64,000 nucleotides of DNA from Thioalkalivibrio sp. ALMg11 (GCF_000377905.1 NZ_KB898877.1:1-64000); one strand, 5' to 3'; counted from the stretch's first letter, positions 7,487 to 18,720 are shown. The notes: generated by a model not told the origin, from the sequence alone. Translations and numbers: made by a program.

Positions 7487-8047
7487 TTACGGACTCCCGA
7501 GGATCAGCTGGTCATCACCGGCGAAGCGATAGTCGGGGATGGGCAGGTTGCGCCGGGCCGATTGATCCACGTATACCCGGCCGGCCCCGTCGTAGCGCCC
7601 GCCCCGGCAGCGGTCGACAAAGCCGCCGCTCCAGCCGTCGGCCTCGTCCGGGTGAACCAGGTCCAGCTCACAACCCAGATCCGCACTTTCGCCGATCACC
7701 ACCAGCCACTCGGGCCGGAAGCTGCGCAACGGCCGATCCAGCCCGTCCGGTTGCTGGCCCCGGCGGGCCTCGGGGTCGACCAGCTCGTCATTACCTGCCA
7801 GGGCGGCCTGCCAGGCGGCATCGCGATGGACCACGAGCACGTGGCGGTTGCCATGGATCACACGCCGGGCCTCGCCCGGGGCAATCTCGGCAAGATCCAC
7901 CCGCAGCGTCTCGCCGCGGGTATCGCCCGGCCCGGAAAAGGCGTACCGGAGCATCACCACCACCAGCAGCAGGGCGGCGCCCAGCACCATCAGTTTGATC
8001 AGGGCACGGATGCGCACCCGTACCAGCGAGTCGTTTGCAGCCTGCAC
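7487..8047 (-). CDS. Membrane-anchored Rieske-like protein lacking cluster ligands
   Basis: Protein of 186 residues: one N-terminal membrane helix (about 15-37) and a C-terminal domain resembling the Rieske iron-sulfur protein of the bc1 complex. In true Rieske proteins the cluster loops read C-x-H-x-G-C and C-x-C-H-G-S-x-Y-D. Here the loops read ESADLGC (about 119-125) and DRCRGGRYD (about 144-152). The two disulfide cysteines and the YD are kept, but all four metal ligands are replaced (Ser, Asp, Asp, Arg). The ending RNLPIPDYRF also matches Rieske C-termini. So the fold is probably kept without a 2Fe-2S cluster. No other bc1 genes are adjacent. Function unknown. Confidence 0.7.
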   Translation of the reverse strand: MQAANDSLVRVRIRALIKLMVLGAALLLVVVMLRYAFSGPGDTRGETLRVDLAEIAPGEARRVIHGNRHVLVVHRDAAWQAALAGNDELVDPEARRGQQPDGLDRPLRSFRPEWLVVIGESADLGCELDLVHPDEADGWSGGFVDRCRGGRYDGAGRVYVDQSARRNLPIPDYRFAGDDQLILGSP

Positions 8048-8122
8048 CTGTTATCCCCGTTCTTGTCCGGAAGCTCCGGAACCCGCGTCGAAATGGCTTT
8101 GCCTGAGCCGGGCACGCGCCCA

Positions 8123-8405
8123 GGGAAATACTGATGAATGTACACACTCGCGCTCGAGTCGCTTTTGCGTGCGAACAAGGCGCGGCGACTGCCGTGCAGT
8201 CATTCTGCACAAGGGAGCCGCAACGCCGTGCGCGCTCAAAAGCGGCCGAGCCCCGTCTTTCAATAGCTTGTGGGGTTGGCACCCCAGGTTCCCCGATCCT
8301 GCGTTGCGCCGCTTGCGGGTAGAACCACTACCCACTGCACGACGCGCCTTGTCTCGGAAAACCTGGGGTGCCAACGCGAGTGTGTACATTCATCAGTATT
8401 TCCCT
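8123..8405 (+). mobile_element. MITE-like nested inverted-repeat element, copy 1 (complete)
   Basis: A 31-bp perfect terminal inverted repeat (8123-8153 and 8375-8405) encloses two internal hairpins: one built on GCTCGAGTCGCTTTTG pairing with CAAAAGCGGCCGAGC, and one on a 16-bp perfect stem 8275-8290 / 8360-8375. No credible protein is encoded. Related copies occur at 56931-57228 and 45008-45176, with decayed pieces at 17917 and 62513. It sits immediately upstream of the small gene at 8418, so it may contribute its promoter or leader. No clear target duplication is seen. Confidence 0.75.
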
Positions 8406-8417
8406 AGACTATGCGGC

Positions 8418-8753
8418 ATGAATGCACCCAAACGCTCCAGTCGCACCTACGTCGGCCTGTACAACGACATGTACGCCGGCATGACCCCCATCGGCAATTT
8501 CATCCGCGATGCCTGGGTATTCGGCATCCTCCCGGAGACCGAAACCTGCGATGGCTGGGATGTCTCGCGCATCCAGATGCTGCATGACCAGGTCAATGCC
8601 GAGTGGGACAAATACAGCCTGCGCATCAGCAACCTGCCGCCGGAACTGCGCGAACGCCACGAACGCATCCACCAGGAAGCGATCGACCGGGCCCGTGAAC
8701 ACGGCTGGGTCGCCGGCCAGGACATCGACAGCGAGATGGGCGACGACGCCTGA
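8418..8753 (+). CDS. Conserved-looking small protein of unknown function
   Basis: Soluble protein of 111 residues with no membrane segment. It opens with basic residues, then an aromatic motif YVGLYNDMYAGMTPIGNFI, and ends in an acidic, helical tail (ELRERHERIHQEAIDRAREHG, DIDSEMGDDA). I do not recognise the family. Codon pattern and composition fit a real gene. The stop overlaps the ATG of the DUF423 gene by one base, indicating translational coupling. The start ATG 8418 is 13 bases after the end of the MITE-like element, so insertion may have changed its expression. Confidence 0.65.
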   Translation: MNAPKRSSRTYVGLYNDMYAGMTPIGNFIRDAWVFGILPETETCDGWDVSRIQMLHDQVNAEWDKYSLRISNLPPELRERHERIHQEAIDRAREHGWVAGQDIDSEMGDDA

Positions 8754-9139
8754 TGGGGGCCAGCGAACCGCTGATTCGCCCCCTTATTGTCATCGCTGCC
8801 CTGCTGGCCGGGATTGCCGTCGTCCTCGGCGCCTTCGGCGCCCACGCCCTGCAGGAACGCCTGACGGAACAGGCCCTCGCGACCTGGCATACCGGCGTCC
8901 AGTATCACTTCATCCATGCCCTGGCCCTGTTGCTGGTCGCGGCGTTGTGGGCCCACCTGGCCAACGGCTGGGCCGCCGCCAGTGCCGTGGCGTTCGTGAT
9001 CGGCGTCCTGCTGTTCTCTGGCAGCCTGTATGCCCTAGCGCTGGGCGCACCCCGCATCCTGGGCGCGATTGCACCGCTGGGCGGGACCGCGTTTATCCTC
9101 GGCTGGGCCGGGCTGGCCATTGCCGCCTGGCGCGGCTGA
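8753..9139 (+). CDS. DUF423 (YgdD-type) inner membrane protein
   Basis: Protein of 128 residues with four hydrophobic helices. The sequence AALLAGIAVVLGAFGAHAL at the N-terminus and TGVQYHFIHALALL in the middle are the hallmarks of DUF423 membrane proteins such as E. coli YgdD. Biochemical role unknown. It overlaps the upstream gene by one base (TGATG arrangement), so the two are very likely translated together. Confidence 0.88.
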   Translation: MGASEPLIRPLIVIAALLAGIAVVLGAFGAHALQERLTEQALATWHTGVQYHFIHALALLLVAALWAHLANGWAAASAVAFVIGVLLFSGSLYALALGAPRILGAIAPLGGTAFILGWAGLAIAAWRG

Positions 9140-9192
9140 CCTATAATCGCGGCGCAGCCGAACCCACTCTTCCCGACCGTATCGAGAGCCCC

Positions 9193-9516
9193 ATGAGCCA
9201 GACCTCCTTCGCCGTATTCGCCGAAAATACCCTGGACGACATCCAGACCCGCCTGACCGAGCAAAGCGCACTGGACGACCTGGACATTGACCTGATCGAC
9301 GGCGTGATGACGATCGAATTCGACGATGGCGCCCAGATGATCCTGAACCGCCAGGAGGCCGCACAGCAGATCTGGCTTTCCTCGCCCGAGGGGCCGGCCC
9401 ATTTCGGCTATTCCGAAGAAGAAAGCACCTGGGTCGACGACCGCAACGGCGAAGAACTGCACGCGACCCTGGTGCGCGTCATCGAGCAGAAACTGGGCGT
9501 ACCCGTCGAGCTCTGA
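9193..9516 (+). CDS. cyaY: Frataxin-like protein CyaY
   Basis: Protein of 107 residues, the normal CyaY length. It has the acidic first helix (ENTLDDIQTRLTEQSALDDLDIDLIDG) and the beta-sheet region with QIWLSSPEGPAHFGY typical of bacterial frataxins. CyaY binds iron and modulates the IscS/IscU iron-sulfur assembly machinery in the cytoplasm. It is encoded 53 bases after the DUF423 gene and is followed by convergent minus-strand genes. Confidence 0.93.
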   Translation: MSQTSFAVFAENTLDDIQTRLTEQSALDDLDIDLIDGVMTIEFDDGAQMILNRQEAAQQIWLSSPEGPAHFGYSEEESTWVDDRNGEELHATLVRVIEQKLGVPVEL

Positions 9517-9537
9517 TCCGGCGACCGCAGGCCGCTG

Positions 9538-9960
9538 TCAGTCGCCCTTGCCGGTCCCCTTCTTCGTATCGTCCGGGCCAGCGGCCTCGCGTTCCTCCTG
9601 CGTCGCGGGCGCCTCTTCCAGCGCCCGCAGATGCGCCTCGACCTCAGCCAGTACCGGGTGGGGCTTGTCCTGCTCCAGCGCCATGTCGATCGCCTTGAGC
9701 GCCTCCACCGCCTGCGGATCGCCACGCAGCGGCATACGCGCCACTCCCAGCGCCAGCATGCGGAACTGGCGGAACACCAGGTAGCTGAGCGTCGCCACCA
9801 CCAGGGCGGCCCACACATTGTCCTGAAACCACAGCCACACCGCCGCCCCGTAGCCCCCGAAGGTCAGCGCGAAGATCCCCAGCGCCACACGGTGGGAACG
9901 GGCAACGATACCTTCCAGCACGTCACGGTTGCGGATCACGAAGTCACGTTCGAAATGCAA
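9538..9960 (-). CDS. Small two-helix membrane protein, unknown function
   Basis: Protein of 140 residues with two membrane helices (about 26-47 and 50-68) and a charged, mostly helical C-terminal half ending in a Lys/Gly-rich tail. The start is TTG at 9960, preceded by AAGGAA at suitable distance; no ATG fits. It lies 29 bases downstream of the double-thioredoxin gene on the same strand and is probably the last gene of the crcB-serS unit. No family recognised. Confidence 0.6.
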   Translation of the reverse strand: MHFERDFVIRNRDVLEGIVARSHRVALGIFALTFGGYGAAVWLWFQDNVWAALVVATLSYLVFRQFRMLALGVARMPLRGDPQAVEALKAIDMALEQDKPHPVLAEVEAHLRALEEAPATQEEREAAGPDDTKKGTGKGD

Positions 9961-9989
9961 AGGGATGATTCCTTGAGTCAGCGGCGTGG

Positions 9990-11060
9990 TCAGGGGCGCG
10001 GCGGCTGCTGGGCACGCCAGCGTTCGAAGGTCGGATATTCCTCGTAGCCACGGGTCAGGACAAAGTCCAACACATTGCGCAGCCGATTCTGGTGGACCAC
10101 CGAATCGATGCGGATAATCTCTTCGCCGCGCTCGTCGAAGAAAATGAGCGTGGGCGCCCAGTGCACATCCAGTTCCGCGGCCCAGTCTTTCGCGTTGGTG
10201 CGGTCGCCACCCGGCGTCAGCACCGGCGTATCGGCATCGTCGGCATCCAGCTGCACCGCATCCATCAGGGCGATGCGCTCCAGCACTTCGTCCTGCTGCA
10301 GCGGCTCGGAGTGCATGATATCGCAGGCGTGGCAGGCCTCGCGCTCAAAGAACACCACCAGTGGGCGTTCCGCGGGGATCCGGCTCCGATCCAGCGCATA
10401 CGGCTCGCGGACAAAGAAATCCCGCTGGTTGATGTCATCAAGGTCGAATTTGGGCGGCGGATTCGCCCGGTCGAGATAGTCGCGAAAGCTCACGTCACGA
10501 TCGTGCCGATCGATCACGTACTCCAGCAAGGCACGGAAACGGTAAGGTGGATAGTAACCGCGCATCTGGTGAATACGCTCGCCATTCTCGTCATAAAACG
10601 CAATCGACGGGGTGAAATTCAGACGTTTCTCGGCTGCGTAGCGCCGCTCCATCCAGGTCTCGCCGTCGAGATCCGTGACCTCGCGTGTACCGAGTGCGTC
10701 GATGGCCACCACGTTGAAATGTGACGCCAGGTACTCGCGGATATCGTCCTGTGCGAAGTTCTTGTCGAACAGCGCCTCGCAATAGGGGCAGTCATCCATG
10801 CCGAAGTAAACGGCCAGCCCCATCTTTCCCTGCTCCACCGCGTCGTCCAGGTCCTCGCGCAGATCGAGGAAGCTCAGCTCGAACCAGTCGGGTGTATGCA
10901 GTCCAATCGGGCGCGGGGTGTCGTCGAACACGATCCCCTCGTCGGGTTCGACGGATTCGTCCGCCACAGGGGCGGTCGCGAACAATACCACCACCATGCA
11001 TGCCAGCGAGAGACTCGCCAGCCGACCCAACCAACTCTTCCTGCCAAGCGCGTTATTCAC
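9990..11060 (-). CDS. Periplasmic protein with two thioredoxin-like domains
   Basis: Protein of 356 residues with an N-terminal signal or anchor (about 12-32). Two thioredoxin folds follow: the first with active site DDCPYCEALF (about residues 91-100), the second with EACHACDIMH (about 234-243), each followed by the cis-proline region (NFTPSIAFYD and HWAPTLIFFD). The domains are about 140 residues apart and look like an internal duplication. Such SoxW/DsbE-like proteins act as thiol reductants in the periplasm, for example in sulfur oxidation or cytochrome c assembly; the partner is not identifiable here. Start codon is GTG with a GGGAG site. It follows serS by 25 bases. Confidence 0.8.
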   Translation of the reverse strand: MNNALGRKSWLGRLASLSLACMVVVLFATAPVADESVEPDEGIVFDDTPRPIGLHTPDWFELSFLDLREDLDDAVEQGKMGLAVYFGMDDCPYCEALFDKNFAQDDIREYLASHFNVVAIDALGTREVTDLDGETWMERRYAAEKRLNFTPSIAFYDENGERIHQMRGYYPPYRFRALLEYVIDRHDRDVSFRDYLDRANPPPKFDLDDINQRDFFVREPYALDRSRIPAERPLVVFFEREACHACDIMHSEPLQQDEVLERIALMDAVQLDADDADTPVLTPGGDRTNAKDWAAELDVHWAPTLIFFDERGEEIIRIDSVVHQNRLRNVLDFVLTRGYEEYPTFERWRAQQPPRP

Positions 11061-11085
11061 GTCAAGCGAACTCCCGGTGGACCTC

Positions 11086-12874
<1,789 letters not shown>

Positions 12875-12949
12875 GTCCCGCTCGCGGAAAAGGCCTACAG
12901 TTTATGCGATCACCTCGCACGCACCCAGCAGGCCCCTACCATCGAGGCC

Positions 12950-14446
12950 ATGAGTGCCGATCTGTCCATCGCCCCGACCGAGGCCGCCGCACAGGCGCTG
13001 GCTGCGGTCATTGAGGGTCTGACCACCGAGCTGCCTTCGGATGCATTGGTGGTCGAGGCCGCGGAACGCCGAGCCTACGAGTGCGACGGCCTCTCCGCCT
13101 ACCGCCAGATTCCCGGGGCCGTGGCCCTGCCGCGCACCCGCGACGAATTGCTGACCTGCCTCCGGCTTTGCCGCGAGCACGGAGTCCCGATCGTGCCGCG
13201 CGGGGCTGGCACCGGGCTGTCCGGCGGCGCGCTGCCCAGCGAGACCGGGCTGCTGCTATCCCTGGCGCGCTTCAATCGCATCCTGGAGATCGATGCCGAC
13301 AACCGCTGCGCGGTCGTCCAGCCTGGCGTGCGCAACCTCGCGATCTCCGAGGCGGCAGCGCCGCAGGGGCTCTACTATGCGCCGGACCCCTCCTCGCAGA
13401 TCGCCTGCTCCATCGGCGGCAACGTCGCCGAAAACGCCGGCGGCGTGCATTGCCTGAAATACGGGCTCACCGTGCACAACGTGATCGGGCTGGAACTGGT
13501 CACCCTGGATGGAGAGATCATCCGGCTGGGCGGCAAGACCCTGGATAGCGCCGGGCTGGACCTGCTCGCCTTCATGGTCGGCTCGGAGGGCATGCTGGGC
13601 ATCGTCACCGAAGTCACCGTGCGCCTGCTGCCCCGCCCCGAGCGCACCCAGGTCCTGCTGGCCAGCTTTGACCAGGTCGATACCGCCGGGCGGGCGGTGG
13701 CGGGAATCATCGCCGCCGGCCTGATCCCGGCCGGGCTGGAGATGATGGACAACGCCGCCATCCGTGCCGCGGAGGACTTCGTCCACGCTGGCTACCCGGT
13801 GGATGCCGCCGCGATCCTCTTGTGCGAGCTCGACGGCACCAACGCCGAGGTCTCCGAGGACATCATGGTGGTCCGCCAGAAGCTGCTGGACCTGGGCGCG
13901 ACCGAGGTGCACACCGCCCGCGATGACGCCGAGCGCGCATTGTTCTGGGCCGGGCGCAAGGCCGCTTTCCCTGCCGCCGGGCGTATCTCGCCGGACTACT
14001 ACTGCATGGACGGGACCATCCCGCGCCACCAGATCGGGACGGTGCTGGAGCGGATCAACACCCTGTCGCGCGAGTATGGCCTGGGCGTGTGCAACGTGTT
14101 CCACGCCGGAGACGGCAATCTGCATCCACTGATCCTCTACGACGCCAACCAGTCCGGGCAACTGGAAACGGCGGAGGCCTTCGGCCAGCAGATCCTCGAA
14201 CTGTGCGTCGAGGTGGGCGGCACCGTCACCGGGGAACACGGCGTAGGCGTGGAAAAGCTGGACGGCATGTGCGTACAGTTCGCCGCGCCGGAACTGGAGC
14301 AGTTTCACCACCTGCGGCGCGCGTTTGACCCGCTGGGGCTGCTCAACCCCGGCAAGGCCATCCCCACCCTTGCCCGCTGCGCCGAGTTCGGGCGCCAGCA
14401 CGTCCACGGTGGGCAGCTGTCGCACCCCGAACTCCCGCGTCTGTAG
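12950..14446 (+). CDS. glcD: FAD-linked glycolate/lactate oxidase subunit GlcD
   Basis: Protein of 498 residues. The PCMH-type FAD-binding domain shows PRGAGTGLSGGALPSETGL (about 82-100) and the C-terminal domain has HAGDGNLHPLILYD and GTVTGEHGVGVEKL, all diagnostic of GlcD. It oxidises glycolate (or D-lactate) and normally works with GlcE and GlcF; neither is adjacent here, so partners must be elsewhere or the protein acts with other electron acceptors. The chosen ATG 12950 gives the usual N-terminus; the frame is open further upstream across the crcB start region. Confidence 0.88.
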   Translation: MSADLSIAPTEAAAQALAAVIEGLTTELPSDALVVEAAERRAYECDGLSAYRQIPGAVALPRTRDELLTCLRLCREHGVPIVPRGAGTGLSGGALPSETGLLLSLARFNRILEIDADNRCAVVQPGVRNLAISEAAAPQGLYYAPDPSSQIACSIGGNVAENAGGVHCLKYGLTVHNVIGLELVTLDGEIIRLGGKTLDSAGLDLLAFMVGSEGMLGIVTEVTVRLLPRPERTQVLLASFDQVDTAGRAVAGIIAAGLIPAGLEMMDNAAIRAAEDFVHAGYPVDAAAILLCELDGTNAEVSEDIMVVRQKLLDLGATEVHTARDDAERALFWAGRKAAFPAAGRISPDYYCMDGTIPRHQIGTVLERINTLSREYGLGVCNVFHAGDGNLHPLILYDANQSGQLETAEAFGQQILELCVEVGGTVTGEHGVGVEKLDGMCVQFAAPELEQFHHLRRAFDPLGLLNPGKAIPTLARCAEFGRQHVHGGQLSHPELPRL

Positions 14447-14481
14447 GATGACAGGCCCGACCCAACCGAGCTGAGCCTCCG

Positions 14482-15432
14482 ATGCCCAGGGCCACCCTTG
14501 CAACCGCACTGGCCGACGACTTCTCCGGAGCCGTCGATGCCACGCTGAGCGCCCTGCAGGCGTTGATCCCGCTGGACATGTGGATGCTCACACGGGTCGA
14601 GTCGGACGACTGGGTGGTATTGCACACCCACGGCCACGCACCGCGCATCCGCCCCGGGGCCCAGTTCAGCTGGCAACACTCCTACTGCGTGCACATGAAC
14701 GCCGGAGACGGACCGAACATCGCCGCGGACGCACGCACGGTTCCGGCCTATGCCAGCGCCCCGATCAATGACGTCGCCACCATCGGCTGCTACATCGGGT
14801 TCCCGCTGTACGATGCCGATGGCGAACTCTTCGGCACGCTTTGCGGATTGCATCCCGAGCCCATGGACCCCGCGATCGAACACCATGAGCCGGTCGTCCG
14901 CGCCCTGGCAGCATCGCTGGGGCACCTGCTGCGCCTCAGCCAGCGCGCCGAGGGGCTGGACCGGCTGCGCCAGCACGCGGCCCTGGCCGCGCACAGTGAT
15001 CCCCTGACCGGCGTTCTCAACCGCCACGGCTGGGAACTCGCGCTGGACGCGGAGGAGACCCGCTGCCAACAGAGCGGTCAACCCGCCGGCATCATCCTGC
15101 TGGATCTCTTCCCCGGGGACTCGGGCGCGGACAGCACCGGCATCCAGGATGACACCGACTTGGTTCGCGCGATCCTCGCCCTGCAGGGTCTGGCAGGCCC
15201 CACCGACCTTATCGGTCGGCTGGGTGGCACCCGCTTTGGCCTGCTCGCGATCGACCTGAGGGAGCAACCCCTGGCGGCACAAGCGCGACACATCCACCAG
15301 GCCCTGTTCGAAAAGGCCATCCCCGCGGCGATTGGCCACGCCATGCGCAAACCAGGTGCAGGAAGCCTGGAACACGCCTTGAAGCGCGCGGAACGCGAAC
15401 TGCGACCGGCACCGCAACCCGCGATCTCCTAA
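14482..15432 (+). CDS. GAF domain protein with degenerate GGDEF domain
   Basis: Protein of 316 residues. A GAF-like sensory domain covers about 1-155, followed by a diguanylate cyclase domain in which SDPLTGVLNRHGW is kept but the active site reads LGGTRFG instead of GGDEF, and the metal-binding region DLFPGDSGAD is shortened. It is therefore probably catalytically dead and may act as a sensor, GTP-binding or partner protein. The next gene (15489) is a paralogue with an intact active site, 56 bases downstream, so the two were likely produced by tandem duplication. Confidence 0.82.
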   Translation: MPRATLATALADDFSGAVDATLSALQALIPLDMWMLTRVESDDWVVLHTHGHAPRIRPGAQFSWQHSYCVHMNAGDGPNIAADARTVPAYASAPINDVATIGCYIGFPLYDADGELFGTLCGLHPEPMDPAIEHHEPVVRALAASLGHLLRLSQRAEGLDRLRQHAALAAHSDPLTGVLNRHGWELALDAEETRCQQSGQPAGIILLDLFPGDSGADSTGIQDDTDLVRAILALQGLAGPTDLIGRLGGTRFGLLAIDLREQPLAAQARHIHQALFEKAIPAAIGHAMRKPGAGSLEHALKRAERELRPAPQPAIS

Positions 15433-15488
15433 ACTTTTCCCACCCTCAGCGGCTAACAGCCGCCCCCACCGTCCCGACGGAATGTCCC

Positions 15489-16460
15489 ATGGCCCGAATC
15501 TTCGACATCCCCGATACCGCGCCCTCCCCGTTCAACCTCGGGGTCGACCACATCCTGAAACTGCTCCACCGGATCGTCCCCCTGGACGTCTGGATGCTGA
15601 CCCGGATCGAGGACAACGAGCAGATCGTGGTGCGCGCCGATGACCGCGGCTACGGCATTCATGCAGGCACGGCCTTTGACTGGGGCAACTCCTTCTGCAT
15701 ACGCATGCTCGCCGAACGCGGCCCGCGAATCGCCCCGGACGTACAACAGGTTCCCGCCTACCAGGAAGCCCTGGCCGCACAACCCGATCCCCCTGCCATC
15801 GGCAGCTACATCGGGTTTCCGGTGCAGGACCGCGAGTACGAGATGTACGGTGTACTCTGCGCGATGAACCCGGAGCCCATATCGGCCGATATCGAGGCGC
15901 AATCCGAACAAATCCAGGCGGCCGTCACCGTCATCGAGTCACTGATCCGCCAGCGCCGCCAGATCGACGAACTTGAACGCGAGCGCGAGGCCCTGAGACT
16001 CGAGGCCTACAACGACGCCCTCACCGGCACCTACAACCGACGCGGCTGGCTACTCGCGCTGAGCGCCGAGGAACAGCGCTGCCAGGATCACAGCCTCCCG
16101 GCGGGTCTCATCGCCATCGACCTCGACAACCTCAAGACCGTCAACGACCACGAAGGCCATGACGCCGGCGACCGGTTGATCGCGGCTGCTGGCCAGGCCC
16201 TGCGTGATGCCAGTCGCGAGATCGACATCGTCGCCCGCCTGGGCGGCGACGAGTTCGGCGTGCTGCTGCCGGAGACCCCGGCCGACCACCTCCCCGGGAT
16301 CGCGAACCGGCTGCGTGCGGCGCTGCAGGAGGCCGGTGTGGCGGCCTCCATCGGCTACGCCTGCCGCACCATCAGCGGGTCCCTGCCCGAGGCCCAGACC
16401 AGCGCCGATGCCGCAATGTACGCCGACAAGCGCCAGCGCCGCGCAACCCCCGGGCCCTGA
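15489..16460 (+). CDS. GAF-GGDEF diguanylate cyclase
   Basis: Protein of 323 residues: GAF-like domain (about 1-145), a short coiled coil (RQIDELEREREALRLEAYND) and a GGDEF domain with NDALTGTYNRRGW, DLDNLKTVNDHEGHDAGD and the intact active site LGGDEFG. It should make cyclic di-GMP from two GTP in response to the GAF domain input. The N-terminal domain aligns with the preceding gene (both have VPLD or IPLD then WMLTR, and IG-YIGFP), showing that the genes are tandem paralogues. Confidence 0.9.
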   Translation: MARIFDIPDTAPSPFNLGVDHILKLLHRIVPLDVWMLTRIEDNEQIVVRADDRGYGIHAGTAFDWGNSFCIRMLAERGPRIAPDVQQVPAYQEALAAQPDPPAIGSYIGFPVQDREYEMYGVLCAMNPEPISADIEAQSEQIQAAVTVIESLIRQRRQIDELEREREALRLEAYNDALTGTYNRRGWLLALSAEEQRCQDHSLPAGLIAIDLDNLKTVNDHEGHDAGDRLIAAAGQALRDASREIDIVARLGGDEFGVLLPETPADHLPGIANRLRAALQEAGVAASIGYACRTISGSLPEAQTSADAAMYADKRQRRATPGP

Positions 16461-16598
16461 CGCCCTCGCCCAACAAGCGCGGCCGCCCGTTTCATCCGGG
16501 CGCAACACACTTCACGCCCCCCTCTGCCGCAGGGCGGTCGATGGTTTACCATTCACCTAATCCGCATCCGGACGACCCCTTCGCTACGAGGCCGTTTC

Positions 16599-17903
<1,305 letters not shown>

Positions 17904-17916
17904 ACGCATTCCCGGC

Positions 17917-18027
17917 TACCCCATGTGTTCCGAGACCCGATACGGCACGCAGACGGGTAGGCGTGCTACTGGCCTGTGTCCTCTCTTTGGAGGTCGCAAC
18001 GCAAATCGGGGAGCGTGGGGTACCAAC
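17917..18027 (-). mobile_element. Decayed internal part of the MITE-like element (inverted)
   Basis: On the minus strand this matches the internal hairpin of copies 1 and 3: GTTGGTACCCCACGC, CCCGATTTGCGTTGCG, and on the far side TCTCGGAACACATGGGG. The outer terminal repeats are missing. It lies directly after gltA. Confidence 0.6.
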
Positions 18028-18199
18028 GCCACGACCGATTGAACGCCAGGGCCTGGCCGAATCTGCCCACCGACAGCGTTGCGGCTCAAGCGCGAACGCG
18101 TGCGTTGATCAGCCTTCCCCAGGCTGGCATTCGGACGGATGCTTGCCGAACCCCTGCGCCGGTGCTATCTACTGGGTAGTAACAAGGGAGGAAGTGCTC

Positions 18200-18403
18200 A
18201 TGTCCACCGACCGTTTCTTCATTTTGTTTGCCGGTATTGTCGTCCTGGTCAGCGTACTGCTCACCTGGCTGGCCAGCCCCTGGTGGCTTCTGCTCGCCGT
18301 CTTCATGGGCATCCACCTGATTCAGGCCTCGTTTACCGGCTTCTGCCCGCTGGTAATGATCCTGAGATCGATGGGGCTCAAGCCCGGCGAAATCTTCCCC
18401 TGA
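18200..18403 (+). CDS. DUF2892 inner membrane protein (first of two)
   Basis: Protein of 67 residues with two close membrane helices and the DUF2892 (YgaP-type transmembrane) ending FTGFCPLVMILRSMGLKPGE. Such proteins are small integral membrane modules often linked to rhodanese domains and to sulfur or arsenic stress genes. It has a strong GGGAGG ribosome site. It is 63 percent similar by eye to the gene at 18517, so the pair arose by tandem duplication. Confidence 0.85.
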   Translation: MSTDRFFILFAGIVVLVSVLLTWLASPWWLLLAVFMGIHLIQASFTGFCPLVMILRSMGLKPGEIFP

Positions 18404-18477
18404 ACCCGGTCCCACGCATCGGGGGCGAAGAGCGCCATCAGCCTGGCGCCCCTTGAATTCGTGAGCGCCAGACTGCA

Positions 18478-18497
18478 TATTAGTATTCGCTAATACT
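18478..18497 (+). promoter_or_regulatory. Palindromic operator overlapping a promoter
   Basis: AT-rich island in GC-rich DNA with two nested perfect inverted repeats: TATTAG-N6-CTAATA (18478-18495) and AGTATT-N4-AATACT (18482-18497). It lies 20 bases before the start of the second DUF2892 gene and includes a TAATACT that could be the -10 element. ArsR/BigR-type repressors bind comparable AT-rich dyads in front of DUF2892/rhodanese genes; which regulator acts here is inference. Confidence 0.55.
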
Positions 18498-18516
18498 TAA
18501 CCAGGAGACACCATTC

Positions 18517-18720
18517 ATGAGTATTGACCGCATCGTCCTCGCCTTTGCCGGCACCGTCGTGATCATCAGCGCCATCCTCGCGTGGGTCTTTTCCTCGATG
18601 TGGCTGATCCTCACCCTGTTCGTCGGCGCCAACCTGTTGCAGTCCGCCTTCACCGGCTTCTGCCCGCTGGCAATGATCCTGAAGGCGATGGGCGTGAAGC
18701 CCGGGGAAGCCTTCAACTAA
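18517..18720 (+). CDS. DUF2892 inner membrane protein (second of two)
   Basis: Protein of 67 residues, paralogue of the gene at 18200 (both share the start MS.DR and the end FTGFCPLAMIL.MG.KPGE). Two membrane helices. Preceded by AGGAG and by a palindromic operator, and followed by a strong terminator, so it is a regulated single-gene unit. Likely role is in the membrane response to reactive sulfur or metal(loid) stress, by family association only. Confidence 0.87.
   Translation: MSIDRIVLAFAGTVVIISAILAWVFSSMWLILTLFVGANLLQSAFTGFCPLAMILKAMGVKPGEAFN

Noticed and set aside
12875-12950. Possible fluoride riboswitch before crcB
   Set aside because: The 75-base gap lacks the conserved fluoride aptamer pattern and is too short to hold both it and the glcD promoter.
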